Part shown: piece by piece, positions 47,204 to 55,078 of the stretch | Layout: each line of letters begins with the position of its first letter | Numbering within the stretch: position 1 is the first letter of the stretch | Assembly: GCF_001593385.1 (NCBI RefSeq) | Contig: NZ_LUVZ01000046.1 | Coordinates: 62,001-126,000 of the forward strand | DNA from: Chryseobacterium cucumeris | GTDB lineage: Bacteria > Bacteroidota > Bacteroidia > Flavobacteriales > Weeksellaceae | Length of the DNA stretch: 64,000 nt | Direction: 5' to 3' | Notes under the pieces: model-generated | What the model was told of the DNA's origin: nothing | The model's input: only the letters and a program-made list of their open reading frames with translations | Database searches by the model: none | Translations under genes and position numbers: made by a program

Positions 47204-47235
47204 GAGAAAAGCCAGCTGGACGTCTGGCTTTTCTC
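47204..47235. terminator. bidirectional terminator lnt / T9SS cargo
   Basis: A perfect 12-bp repeat (GAGAAAAGCCAG / CTGGCTTTTCTC) with an eight-base loop lies between two convergent genes. Confidence 0.7.
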
Positions 47236-47261
47236 ATTGATAGAAGATAGAATTGATTCAA

Positions 47262-48971
47262 TTACTTAATCGTAAGCTTTCTGGTGGTTATTTCGTTTTT
47301 TATCTTCAGTTTTAATAAATAGACTCCTTTAGATAAATGAGAAACATCAATAGACTGATCTCCATTGATACTGATATTCAGTTTTCTTCCATCCATAGAA
47401 TACATTTCGGCTTCCGAAACTTTTTCTCCTTTGATATATACTTTATCTGACGTAGGGTTGGGATAGATAACAAGCTGCTTTTCAGATTTAATTTCCGCTG
47501 TTCCCAACACACTTTGTGCAGAAGCGTCAGAATATACTTTTGCAGCATCAATTGATTTTACACTCCAGTATACATTCTGGACAGCCGGATCAAGCTGCAG
47601 AAACCATGATGATGTTGTTACTATGTATTTTGCAATATCATGAGCTCCCTGTGTAGATCCTACGGTAATTTCATAACGCAAAGCATTCACCGGAGTTCTA
47701 TCGTCGGATGCGCCACTCCAAGTAAAATTGAAACGATTTCCGTTTTTAGTCAGATTCAATTGAGTAGGCGCTGCAGGTTTTGCGTTAGCTGCCGTGGAAT
47801 TATTTTTAAATACTTTAGTCAGTGAAGGCAGATCTGAAGCAGACCAGTCGAATCCACCCAATAAGATGTCCGGATGATGATCATTATTAAAATCAAAAAG
47901 CTGCACCAGTCCCGGACCTCCAAGCGCAGTAATACCCGTTACAGTTCCTTCATTGAATGTATGATTGGAAACATCATAGATATAGGTTTTCACAACAGCG
48001 TTGTAATTTTCATTCCCTGAAATAATAAAGTCGTAATAGCCGTCGTTATTCAAATCACCAACACTTAGTGCCACATCTGAAATATCGTTTACAGCAATAG
48101 TCTGAGGAGTTAATGTACCGGTACCATCATTCATTAAAACAGCAGAATAGGCATCATCGTTGGCATCTCTTCCAATTACCACGATATCCAGAAAACCATC
48201 TGCATTAAAGTCTGCAAAATCTATTTTACCCACTGCTACAGGCGCAAGATCCTGTGTAGGAGTCAGAACTCCAGCCTGGTTCATATATACTTTGGATACC
48301 GCATCACCATTAATATCCGATCCTATAATCACAAGATCCAGCAGATTGTCGTTATTGAGGTCTACTACTTTAAAACTTCCACTCTGAGTTCCATCTATCC
48401 AATTTTCCGTAAGATCAAAACCGGCGCCTGTGTTTTTGTAATAATCCAAGCTATTTCCAAAACCTCCTCCATGAGCATATTGAGTTCCATTAATGGCATA
48501 ATCAGGTTTCCCATCATGGTTAAAATCAAAAACTTCCAGAGAACCATAAATTTTACCAGGCAGTTCTGCTTCTTTTACAAATCCTGTCCCGGTATTTTTG
48601 AATCGGTATTGTTTATAATTAACAACATCCATATAGCTGAGTCCTGTAGAAATAATATCCATCAGACCATCATTATTATAATCAATAAACTTAATATCTC
48701 CAAGATGGGTTACATCAGCTCCCAATCCTACAAATGGCAATAAGGTTGTCCCATTATTCTGATATACTTCATTATAGGTACTGTCTACATTTCCGTCCCC
48801 ATCAGAATCTATTGCTCCGTTGAGCACAATATCAAGCGTCCCATTGTTGTCTATATCCGCAATATCAGCTGCAGAATAATAAAAATTATTCATGCTGGTG
48901 TGTACCTCAGTAAAGTTCTGAGCCATCAGACTGGCTGGTATCATAGACCATAGAATATAAATCCTCCTCAT
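47262..48971 (-). CDS. T9SS-secreted FG-GAP/VCBS repeat protein
   Basis: The 569-aa protein has a signal peptide (LWSMIPASLMAQ), then about six to seven FG-GAP/VCBS repeats with DxDxDGxxD-type Ca2+ loops (DIDNNGTLDI, DYNNDGLMDI, DFNHDGKPDY, DLNNDNLLDL, DFNADGFLDI, DLNNDGYYDF), which form an integrin-like propeller. A fibronectin-like module (about 395-485) and a T9SS type A sorting domain (VIYPNPTSDKVYI) follow. It is a surface or secreted protein, perhaps an adhesin; no enzyme domain is seen. Confidence 0.9.
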   Translation of the reverse strand: MRRIYILWSMIPASLMAQNFTEVHTSMNNFYYSAADIADIDNNGTLDIVLNGAIDSDGDGNVDSTYNEVYQNNGTTLLPFVGLGADVTHLGDIKFIDYNNDGLMDIISTGLSYMDVVNYKQYRFKNTGTGFVKEAELPGKIYGSLEVFDFNHDGKPDYAINGTQYAHGGGFGNSLDYYKNTGAGFDLTENWIDGTQSGSFKVVDLNNDNLLDLVIIGSDINGDAVSKVYMNQAGVLTPTQDLAPVAVGKIDFADFNADGFLDIVVIGRDANDDAYSAVLMNDGTGTLTPQTIAVNDISDVALSVGDLNNDGYYDFIISGNENYNAVVKTYIYDVSNHTFNEGTVTGITALGGPGLVQLFDFNNDHHPDILLGGFDWSASDLPSLTKVFKNNSTAANAKPAAPTQLNLTKNGNRFNFTWSGASDDRTPVNALRYEITVGSTQGAHDIAKYIVTTSSWFLQLDPAVQNVYWSVKSIDAAKVYSDASAQSVLGTAEIKSEKQLVIYPNPTSDKVYIKGEKVSEAEMYSMDGRKLNISINGDQSIDVSHLSKGVYLLKLKIKNEITTRKLTIK

Positions 48972-49214
48972 AGTTGTTTTTATTTAGATTAATTAAAAAC
49001 AAAGATAGAATATTAAATTCTGAGGGTAAAAAAAAGGCTGTATGAAATATATCAGCACCCTTTATCTGCTGTATCCCAAGGATTCTGCTATTTTAAAAAT
49101 TCAATATTATTAATCAGCCACTTATTTGCAAATATTTTCCAAAAGATTTGTCTATCTAAAAAATTCTTCGTTATTTTGCACTCTCAAATATTATACAAAT
49201 AAGAACATCGAGAT

Positions 49215-49457
49215 ATGTCAAGAATTTGCCAAATAACAGGAAAGCGTGCAATGGTTGGTAACAACGTTTCTCACGCTAATAACAAAACGAAGCGTCGTTT
49301 TGAAATTAACTTATTAGAGAAGAAGTTTTACCTTCCGGAGCAAGATAAGCACGTTACACTGAAAGTATCAGCTCATGGATTGAGAGTGATTAACAAGATT
49401 GGAATCGAGGAAGCTATTGAAAGAGCTACTAGAAACGGATTGATTAAAAAGAATTAA
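49215..49457 (+). CDS. rpmB: 50S ribosomal protein L28
   Basis: The 80-aa protein reads SRICQITGKRAMVGNNVSHA and ends with the L28 fold signatures (KVSAHGLRVINKIGIEEA). It is a large-subunit ribosomal protein. It heads a rpmB-rpmG-DUF4295 unit, with 6 bp to rpmG, the usual Bacteroidota order. Confidence 0.97.
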   Translation: MSRICQITGKRAMVGNNVSHANNKTKRRFEINLLEKKFYLPEQDKHVTLKVSAHGLRVINKIGIEEAIERATRNGLIKKN

Positions 49458-49463
49458 TAAATC

Positions 49464-49646
49464 ATGGCAAAAAAAGGAAATAGAGTTCAAGTAATCCTTG
49501 AATGTACAGAGCACAAAGAAAGTGGTATGCCAGGAATGTCTAGATACATTTCTACAAAAAATAAAAAGAACACTACAGAGAGATTAGAGCTTAAAAAGTA
49601 TAATCCAGTTCTTAAGAGATCTACCCTTCACAAAGAAATTAAGTAA
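49464..49646 (+). CDS. rpmG: 50S ribosomal protein L33
   Basis: The 60-aa protein has the L33 layout (RVQVILECTEHKESG, SRYISTKNKKNTTERLELKKYNP). It has no zinc CxxC pairs, so it is the zinc-free form. It is followed by the DUF4295 gene after 20 bp. Confidence 0.97.
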   Translation: MAKKGNRVQVILECTEHKESGMPGMSRYISTKNKKNTTERLELKKYNPVLKRSTLHKEIK

Positions 49647-49666
49647 TTTATAAATAATAACTTACC

Positions 49667-49819
49667 ATGGCAAAGAAAGTAGTAGCAACCCTACAAAGCG
49701 GTCAGTCTAAGAAGATGACTAAAGTGGTGAAAATGGTTAAGTCTTCTAAATCAGGAGCTTACGTTTTCGAAGAAAAAGTAATGAATGCTGACGAAGTAGA
49801 CGGTTATTTAAAAAAATAA
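49667..49819 (+). CDS. DUF4295 small basic protein
   Basis: The 50-aa protein (MAKKVVATLQSGQSKKMTKV at its start) is the Bacteroidota-specific DUF4295 family, normally encoded just after rpmG. Its Lys-rich composition fits ribosome or RNA association; the function is not known to me. A terminator follows. Confidence 0.9.
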   Translation: MAKKVVATLQSGQSKKMTKVVKMVKSSKSGAYVFEEKVMNADEVDGYLKK

Positions 49820-49840
49820 TCAATACTTTGTTTACAATAT

Positions 49841-49874
49841 AAAAAAACTACTCATTTTTTTGGGTAGTTTTTTT
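49841..49874 (+). terminator. terminator of the L28-L33-DUF4295 unit
   Basis: AAAAAAACTAC and GTAGTTTTTTT pair around an AT-rich loop, 21 bp after the DUF4295 stop. It belongs to a 50-bp stretch that recurs at 50935-50986. Confidence 0.75.
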
Positions 49875-49904
49875 GTTATATTCGTTTCATAAAAAAAACA
49901 CATT

Positions 49905-50861
49905 ATGAAGCAATTCTTTATTTTATTTTCCTCCCTATTATTCACTGGATCTTTATATCATTCTCAAAGTCTTCAAAACAAAGAAAGCGCTCCTGGGAAT
50001 GTAAAAATTATTGTTTTAGGAAATGTACAGGACGCAGGGTCACCCCAGATCGGATGCCGTAAAGAATGTTGTTTGGACCTCTGGAAACATCCTCTGCAAG
50101 ACAGGAAAATAACTTCTCTGGGACTTATTGATAAAGAGCTGCAGAAAAATTATATCTTCGATGCCAGTCCGGATTTTACCCAGCAACTGCAATTCCTGAT
50201 GGAACATACAGCCATTCCGAAGAAAACGATACCTGATGGTATCTTTATCACCCATGCTCATATCGGACATTATACAGGTCTTATGTTTTTGGGGAAAGAA
50301 GCTATGAATTCCAGGGATATTCCTGTGTACACCATGCCACGGCTTAAAAAGTTTTTCGAAAACAATGGACCGTGGTCTCAGCTGATCCGTTTGCAGAATA
50401 TTGTTCCTTATGAGATGCAGAATGAAACACCAACACAGGTGAACTCTCATTTGGAAGTTACTCCTATACAGGTTCCTCATCGTGATGAATATTCAGAAAC
50501 GGTTGGTTTCATCATTAAAGGGCCTCATAAAAAGGCGTTATTCATTCCGGATATAGACAAATGGAATAAGTGGAAATACAATATTACAGATCTGATAAAA
50601 ACAGTAGATTATGCATTTCTGGACGGTACATTCTATGACTCGGAAGAAATAGGCTACAGAAATATTGAAGATATCCCGCACCCATTTGTAGTGGAGAGTA
50701 TGGAACTGTTTAAAAGCCTGTCACCTGAATATAAAAAAAGAATTTTCTTTATCCATTTTAATCATACCAATAAAATTTTAAATTCGGAAAGCAAACAAAG
50801 TAAACAGGTCATAGAAAAAGGTTTTAATATTGCACGAATGGGAGATGAGTTTGAATTATAG
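49905..50861 (+). CDS. PqqB-like metallo-beta-lactamase-fold protein
   Basis: The 318-aa exported protein has a signal peptide (FILFSSLLFTGSLYHSQS). It matches the PqqB-type branch of the MBL fold: VLGNVQDAGSPQIGC near 37-51, then H117-A-H119-I-G121-H122 where the usual HxHxDH has Gly in place of Asp, and VPHRDEYSETVGFII. Loss of that Asp would weaken the second metal site. It lies between the DUF4295 gene and ftsY in a place where flavobacteria usually have none. No other pqq gene is near, so PQQ synthesis is not supported. Confidence 0.75.
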   Translation: MKQFFILFSSLLFTGSLYHSQSLQNKESAPGNVKIIVLGNVQDAGSPQIGCRKECCLDLWKHPLQDRKITSLGLIDKELQKNYIFDASPDFTQQLQFLMEHTAIPKKTIPDGIFITHAHIGHYTGLMFLGKEAMNSRDIPVYTMPRLKKFFENNGPWSQLIRLQNIVPYEMQNETPTQVNSHLEVTPIQVPHRDEYSETVGFIIKGPHKKALFIPDIDKWNKWKYNITDLIKTVDYAFLDGTFYDSEEIGYRNIEDIPHPFVVESMELFKSLSPEYKKRIFFIHFNHTNKILNSESKQSKQVIEKGFNIARMGDEFEL

Positions 50862-50948
50862 CGACAATCAGTTTCATTGAGGAGACAACAATAAAACTCC
50901 TGATAAGTAGCTTCAGGAAATAAAAATAATAAAGACTTTGTTTACATA

Positions 50949-50983
50949 TAAAAAAACAACTCCTGTTTTGGGTAGTTTTTTTG
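50949..50983 (+). terminator. terminator of the PqqB-like gene
   Basis: AAAAAACAACTC and GGGTAGTTTTTT pair with mismatches around a short loop. It is a near copy of the hairpin at 49841 and is followed by TATCTTTG (50985-50992), a -7-like element for the next gene. Confidence 0.6.
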
Positions 50984-51018
50984 TTATCTTTGCTCACCAG
51001 ATTATTAATCAGTAAAGT

Positions 51019-51486
51019 ATGAAAAAGATACTTGTTCTGGCCTGTACAGCAACTTTTCTATTTTCATTCAGTCAGAAAACAATGAATTCTGTAGAATATA
51101 AAAGTTCGCCAAAAGTTTTCACTATTAAAGGATTATCACAATCAGTAAGTATTGACTGTGGAAATTCTAAAATGATTTTATTATCCGGACAGGTTCCTCT
51201 GAACTCTGAAGGTAATCTTGTGGGAAATACTATTGAAGAGCAGACGCAGCAAGTTTTCAAAAATATTGAAAACATTTTGGAAGAATATGGAGGTACAGGA
51301 AAAGATATTATCAAACTGGTAATTTATACCACAGACATCAAAAAAACGCCTGATTTCAGAAAAGTAAGGGATTTGCATATCAGCCTTCAAAACCCTCCCG
51401 TAAGCAGCCTTGTGGAAGTGAGCAAACTTTTCAGAGATGACGTGCTTATAGAAGTAGAAGCCACAGCAGTGATTAAAAATAAATAA
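51019..51486 (+). CDS. exported RidA-family protein
   Basis: The 155-aa protein is a RidA (YjgF/YER057c) member with a signal peptide (LVLACTATFLFSFSQ). RidA enzymes hydrolyse enamine/imine by-products of pyridoxal chemistry in the cytoplasm, so an exported copy is a subfamily with unknown substrate. The family core reads IILLSGQVPLNSEGNLVG, QVFKNIENILEEYG and SLVEVSKLFRDDVLIEVEATA. The catalytic Arg of active RidA proteins (usually in a P-x-R-x-x-V-E block) is not seen. It is upstream of ftsY by 15 bp. Confidence 0.82.
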   Translation: MKKILVLACTATFLFSFSQKTMNSVEYKSSPKVFTIKGLSQSVSIDCGNSKMILLSGQVPLNSEGNLVGNTIEEQTQQVFKNIENILEEYGGTGKDIIKLVIYTTDIKKTPDFRKVRDLHISLQNPPVSSLVEVSKLFRDDVLIEVEATAVIKNK

Positions 51487-51501
51487 GAATAAACTAAAAC
51501 T

Positions 51502-52455
51502 ATGAGTTGGTTTAAAAATATTTTCAAAAAGGAAGAAAAAGAAACCTTAGATAAAGGATTGGAAAAATCCAGCCAGGGATTCTTTGAAAAAATGACGAAA
51601 GCCGTAGTCGGTAAAAGCAAAGTAGATGATGAAGTTCTGGATGATCTGGAAGAAGTACTGATTGCTTCCGATGTAGGAGCCTCTACCACTATCAAGATCA
51701 TTGAAAGAATTGAAGAACGTGTTGCCAGAGATAAATATGTAGGCGTCAACGAACTTGACAAAATTCTTCGTGATGAGATTTCAGGATTATTGCTTGAAAA
51801 TCCGCATGCCGGTACAGGAAATATCGATACTTCCAAAAAGCCATACGTCATCATGGTCGTAGGGGTAAATGGAGTTGGAAAAACAACAACCATCGGAAAA
51901 CTGGCTCACCAGTTCAAATCAGAAGGTAAAAAAGTAGTTCTTGGAGCTGCAGATACCTTTAGAGCTGCTGCCGTTGATCAGCTTGTTATCTGGAGTGAAA
52001 GAGTGGGTGTTCCTATTGTAAAACAGGAAATGGGATCAGATCCCGCTTCAGTAGCCTTTGATACAGTACAAAGTGCTGTAGCTCAAAATGCAGATGTTGT
52101 CATCATTGATACTGCAGGAAGACTTCATAACAAGATCAACCTGATGAACGAGCTTTCCAAGATCAAAAGAGTAATGCAGAAAGTAATTCCTGATGCCCCT
52201 CATGAGATTCTATTAGTACTTGACGGTTCTACAGGACAGAATGCTTTCGAACAGGCAAAACAGTTTACAGCGGCAACAGAAGTAAATGCTTTAGCAGTAA
52301 CTAAACTGGATGGAACAGCCAAAGGAGGCGTTGTAATCGGTATCTCCGATCAGTTCCAGATTCCGGTGAAGTATATCGGTGTAGGCGAAAAAATGCAGGA
52401 TTTACAACTTTTTAATGGTACGGAATTTGTAGACTCATTCTTCAAGAAAAGATGA
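51502..52455 (+). CDS. ftsY: signal recognition particle receptor FtsY
   Basis: FtsY is the SRP receptor GTPase that delivers nascent membrane proteins to the translocon. The 317-aa protein lacks a long acidic A domain. An N domain is followed by the G domain with G1 GVNGVGKTTT (about 120-129), the DTFRAAAVDQL insertion-box region, DTAGR and TKLDGTAKGG. In flavobacteria ftsY commonly follows DUF4295; here the PqqB-like and RidA genes lie between. Confidence 0.96.
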   Translation: MSWFKNIFKKEEKETLDKGLEKSSQGFFEKMTKAVVGKSKVDDEVLDDLEEVLIASDVGASTTIKIIERIEERVARDKYVGVNELDKILRDEISGLLLENPHAGTGNIDTSKKPYVIMVVGVNGVGKTTTIGKLAHQFKSEGKKVVLGAADTFRAAAVDQLVIWSERVGVPIVKQEMGSDPASVAFDTVQSAVAQNADVVIIDTAGRLHNKINLMNELSKIKRVMQKVIPDAPHEILLVLDGSTGQNAFEQAKQFTAATEVNALAVTKLDGTAKGGVVIGISDQFQIPVKYIGVGEKMQDLQLFNGTEFVDSFFKKR

Positions 52456-52527
52456 TTTATATCATGTTTTCCCTTATATTAGTAACAAATCATTTTTAAA
52501 ATATTAACAATAAAAAAATTTGCAACT

Positions 52528-52788
52528 ATGGGAATTATTACATGGATCTTATTCGGTCTTATTGCAGGTGCTATCGCTAAAATGATCATGCCTGGAACTC
52601 AGGGAGGAGGATGGCTAATCACTATTATCCTTGGAATTCTGGGAGCATTTGTAGGAGGAGCTATAGGAGTTTACGTTTTACACTGGGGAGATGTTACCTC
52701 ATTCTGGAATCCAAGAAGCTGGATTCTCTCAATCGGAGGAGCTTTAATCATTCTCTGGATTTACGGAATGGCCACAAAGAAAAGCTGA
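52528..52788 (+). CDS. GlsB/YeaQ/YmgE-family membrane protein
   Basis: The 86-aa protein has three hydrophobic Gly-rich helices (ITWILFGLIAGAIAKMIMPG) typical of the transglycosylase-associated/GlsB stress-envelope family. It is an inner-membrane protein of unclear function. It lies 72 bp after ftsY and is followed by a terminator. Confidence 0.87.
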   Translation: MGIITWILFGLIAGAIAKMIMPGTQGGGWLITIILGILGAFVGGAIGVYVLHWGDVTSFWNPRSWILSIGGALIILWIYGMATKKS

Positions 52789-52809
52789 TAGTAAAGCTGA
52801 TAAAAAAAT

Positions 52810-52847
52810 AAAATCCCGGATCTGAAATTTCAGGTCCGGGATTTTTG
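52810..52847. terminator. bidirectional terminator GlsB-like gene / sppA
   Basis: A 16-bp near-perfect repeat (AAAATCCCGGATCTGA / TCAGGTCCGGGATTTT) lies between convergent genes and has T runs in both directions. Confidence 0.8.
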
Positions 52848-52866
52848 TATACAATATAAAATTTAG

Positions 52867-54624
52867 TTAGTCGTTAATTCTAATCTGATATGGCATCTCC
52901 ATTTTCACCTCAGATTGTAGTTTCTTATCTGTAATCTGCTGCAGAATTTCATAGTTGGATTTACCAATCTTGTTCTTGATAATTCTGGCAGAAACGTCCT
53001 CTTCATTCAGGTCTTTAAAGATTTGCTCGAACGGAGTCATTCTCTTAGGGAAAGCCTCTACATGATAAGATTTTAATCCTGCTTTCTGAGCGGCAAATTT
53101 CACAGCATCAGTTAAAGTACCCAATTCATCTACCAATCCTATTTGCTTGGCACGAACACCACTCCATACTCTACCGCCTCCTACATTGTCAATCTGCTCA
53201 AAAGTTTTCTTTCTGTTTTGAGTTACAAAATGAACAAATCTCTTGTAAGTACCTTCTACACTTCTTGTCATCATATTCACTCCATAAGGCGTTACTCCGT
53301 TTAACCCGGAATAATACATAGAGTTGGCATTGGTAGAAACAATATCTGCACGGATTCCGTTTTTAGCCGCAATATCTTTATAGTAAGGCATTACTCCGAA
53401 CACTCCGATAGAACCGGTAAGTGTGTTAGGCTCTGAATAAATTTTATCTGCAGCCATTGCTACATAATATCCTCCTGATGCCGCATAGTCTCCAAAAGAT
53501 ACGATCAGTGGTTTTTTCTTTTTCAGCTGCTGTAACTCAAATAGGATCTCATCTGAAGCATTAGCACTTCCTCCCGGAGAGTTGATTCTGAAAACAACCG
53601 CTTTCACTTTATCATCCTCCTGAAGTTTTTTAATATACTTCACATATTTCTCAGAATGAATATCATTGTATTCATCTCCGTTATTAATAGATCCTGAAGC
53701 ATACAGTACTGCGATCTTTTCGCCGGATTTATCTTCATCCGCATAAGAATTGATATAACTTGTCAAAGAAATCTTGTTCAGTTTTTCGTCATTCTTTACG
53801 CTTAACTTAGCCTTAAGAAGATCTTCGTATTCTGATTTCTGAATCAGTTTATCTGCTAGTTTATATTTTAAGCTTTGCTCAGGAATCATTCCATACAAAC
53901 TATCTGTGATCATTCTGAACTGAGCAGTATCAATTTTTCTTGAAGCAGCCATTTTATTGGAAGTGTTTTTCCAAAGGTCATTCAAGAGAGTGCTTAACTG
54001 TTCTTTATTTTCAGGAGAAATATCATTTCTTAGAAAAGGTTCTACTGCAGACTTGAATTTACCGTGACGAATTACTTCAATTCCAATCCCGTATTTATCT
54101 GCAAAATCCTTGAAGAAAGCAACCTCTGTAGAAAGACCTTTTAATTCTACCATTCCTGCAGGATGCAGATAATATTGATCAGCAACAGATCCTAAATAAT
54201 AAGCAGACTGTGATACTCCATTTCCGTATGCATATACAAATTTTCCGCTTTTCTTGAAATCTTCAATGGCGTTTCTCAGATCATCAATCTGAGTAAGTCC
54301 TGCAGATAAATAATCAGTTTCTATACTGATTCCTTTAATATTGTCATCAGTTTTTGCTTTATTGATAGCTTCCAGTGCGTCATATATAAGGATACTTTTA
54401 TTTTGAGCACCCAAGCCGAATAACCCCATCTCTTCTTCAGTAGGACTATCGATTATATTTGTCTTTAAATTAATCGTAAGAACGGAGTTCTTTTTTACCG
54501 CCACCGACTTATCATTCCCCATCGCACTGAACACAAGCATCATAATGAAAAAGATGAAAAATAGAGCGCAAAGTATGATAATTGCTACTATATTTGCCAA
54601 AACATTTTTAAAGAAACTTCTCAT
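52867..54624 (-). CDS. sppA: signal peptide peptidase SppA (67K type)
   Basis: SppA digests left-over signal peptides at the periplasmic face of the membrane. The 585-aa protein has an N-terminal anchor (about 10-33) and duplicated ClpP-like domains. The catalytic lysine is K191 in GKFKSAVEPF and the nucleophile is S383 in GDYAASGGYY, matching the E. coli Lys209/Ser409 pair. The start lies only 20 bp from the divergent folK start. Confidence 0.93.
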   Translation of the reverse strand: MRSFFKNVLANIVAIIILCALFFIFFIMMLVFSAMGNDKSVAVKKNSVLTINLKTNIIDSPTEEEMGLFGLGAQNKSILIYDALEAINKAKTDDNIKGISIETDYLSAGLTQIDDLRNAIEDFKKSGKFVYAYGNGVSQSAYYLGSVADQYYLHPAGMVELKGLSTEVAFFKDFADKYGIGIEVIRHGKFKSAVEPFLRNDISPENKEQLSTLLNDLWKNTSNKMAASRKIDTAQFRMITDSLYGMIPEQSLKYKLADKLIQKSEYEDLLKAKLSVKNDEKLNKISLTSYINSYADEDKSGEKIAVLYASGSINNGDEYNDIHSEKYVKYIKKLQEDDKVKAVVFRINSPGGSANASDEILFELQQLKKKKPLIVSFGDYAASGGYYVAMAADKIYSEPNTLTGSIGVFGVMPYYKDIAAKNGIRADIVSTNANSMYYSGLNGVTPYGVNMMTRSVEGTYKRFVHFVTQNRKKTFEQIDNVGGGRVWSGVRAKQIGLVDELGTLTDAVKFAAQKAGLKSYHVEAFPKRMTPFEQIFKDLNEEDVSARIIKNKIGKSNYEILQQITDKKLQSEVKMEMPYQIRIND

Positions 54625-54644
54625 AAATCAATCAATTTTCTAAT

Positions 54645-55061
54645 ATGTCGCAGCATAAGGTCGTTTTGTTACTGGGAAGTAACTTAGGAGAGCAAAAAAA
54701 AAATGTAGAGCTTGCATTAAAGATGATAAATGATGCTGGAAATCACATTTCACAAACCAGCGAATTTTTAATGTCTGACCCTGTAGAGTTTGTCAGTTCC
54801 AATATTTTTTGTAATATTGCAGCAATAATATTCACTCATCTTTCACCAATCCAACTGCTTGATTGTATTAAGAATATAGAAGTTGAGATGGGAAGAATTA
54901 ATGATTCAAAAGTATCCGGAGGTTATACTGACAGGATTATAGACATTGATATCATTAAGTATAATGAGTTAAATTTTAAATCAGAAAGGTTAGAAGTCCC
55001 TCATAAAAAACATCTTTTTGAAAGGGATTTTTCCAGAATATTATTGAAAGATTTTATTTAA
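54645..55061 (+). CDS. folK: 2-amino-4-hydroxy-6-hydroxymethyldihydropteridine diphosphokinase FolK
   Basis: FolK transfers pyrophosphate from ATP to the pterin in folate synthesis. The 138-aa protein is slightly short for the family. It has LLGSNLGEQKKN, SDPVEF, the GYTDRIIDIDIIKY segment (matching R-x-x-D-L-D-I) and VPHKKHLFERDF. It lies 17 bp upstream of the first OmpA-related gene and shares a very short divergent gap with sppA. Confidence 0.88.
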   Translation: MSQHKVVLLLGSNLGEQKKNVELALKMINDAGNHISQTSEFLMSDPVEFVSSNIFCNIAAIIFTHLSPIQLLDCIKNIEVEMGRINDSKVSGGYTDRIIDIDIIKYNELNFKSERLEVPHKKHLFERDFSRILLKDFI

Positions 55062-55078
55062 AACATAAAACATATTGT

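Noticed and set aside
49905..50861. PQQ biosynthesis gene
   Set aside because: The protein is exported, the metal site is altered and no other pqq gene is in the window.
51387..51893. 168-codon open frame opposite RidA/ftsY
   Set aside because: It lies antisense to two well-supported genes, has Ser/Leu/Ile-rich composition typical of reverse-strand reading of charged helices, and has no recognisable domain.
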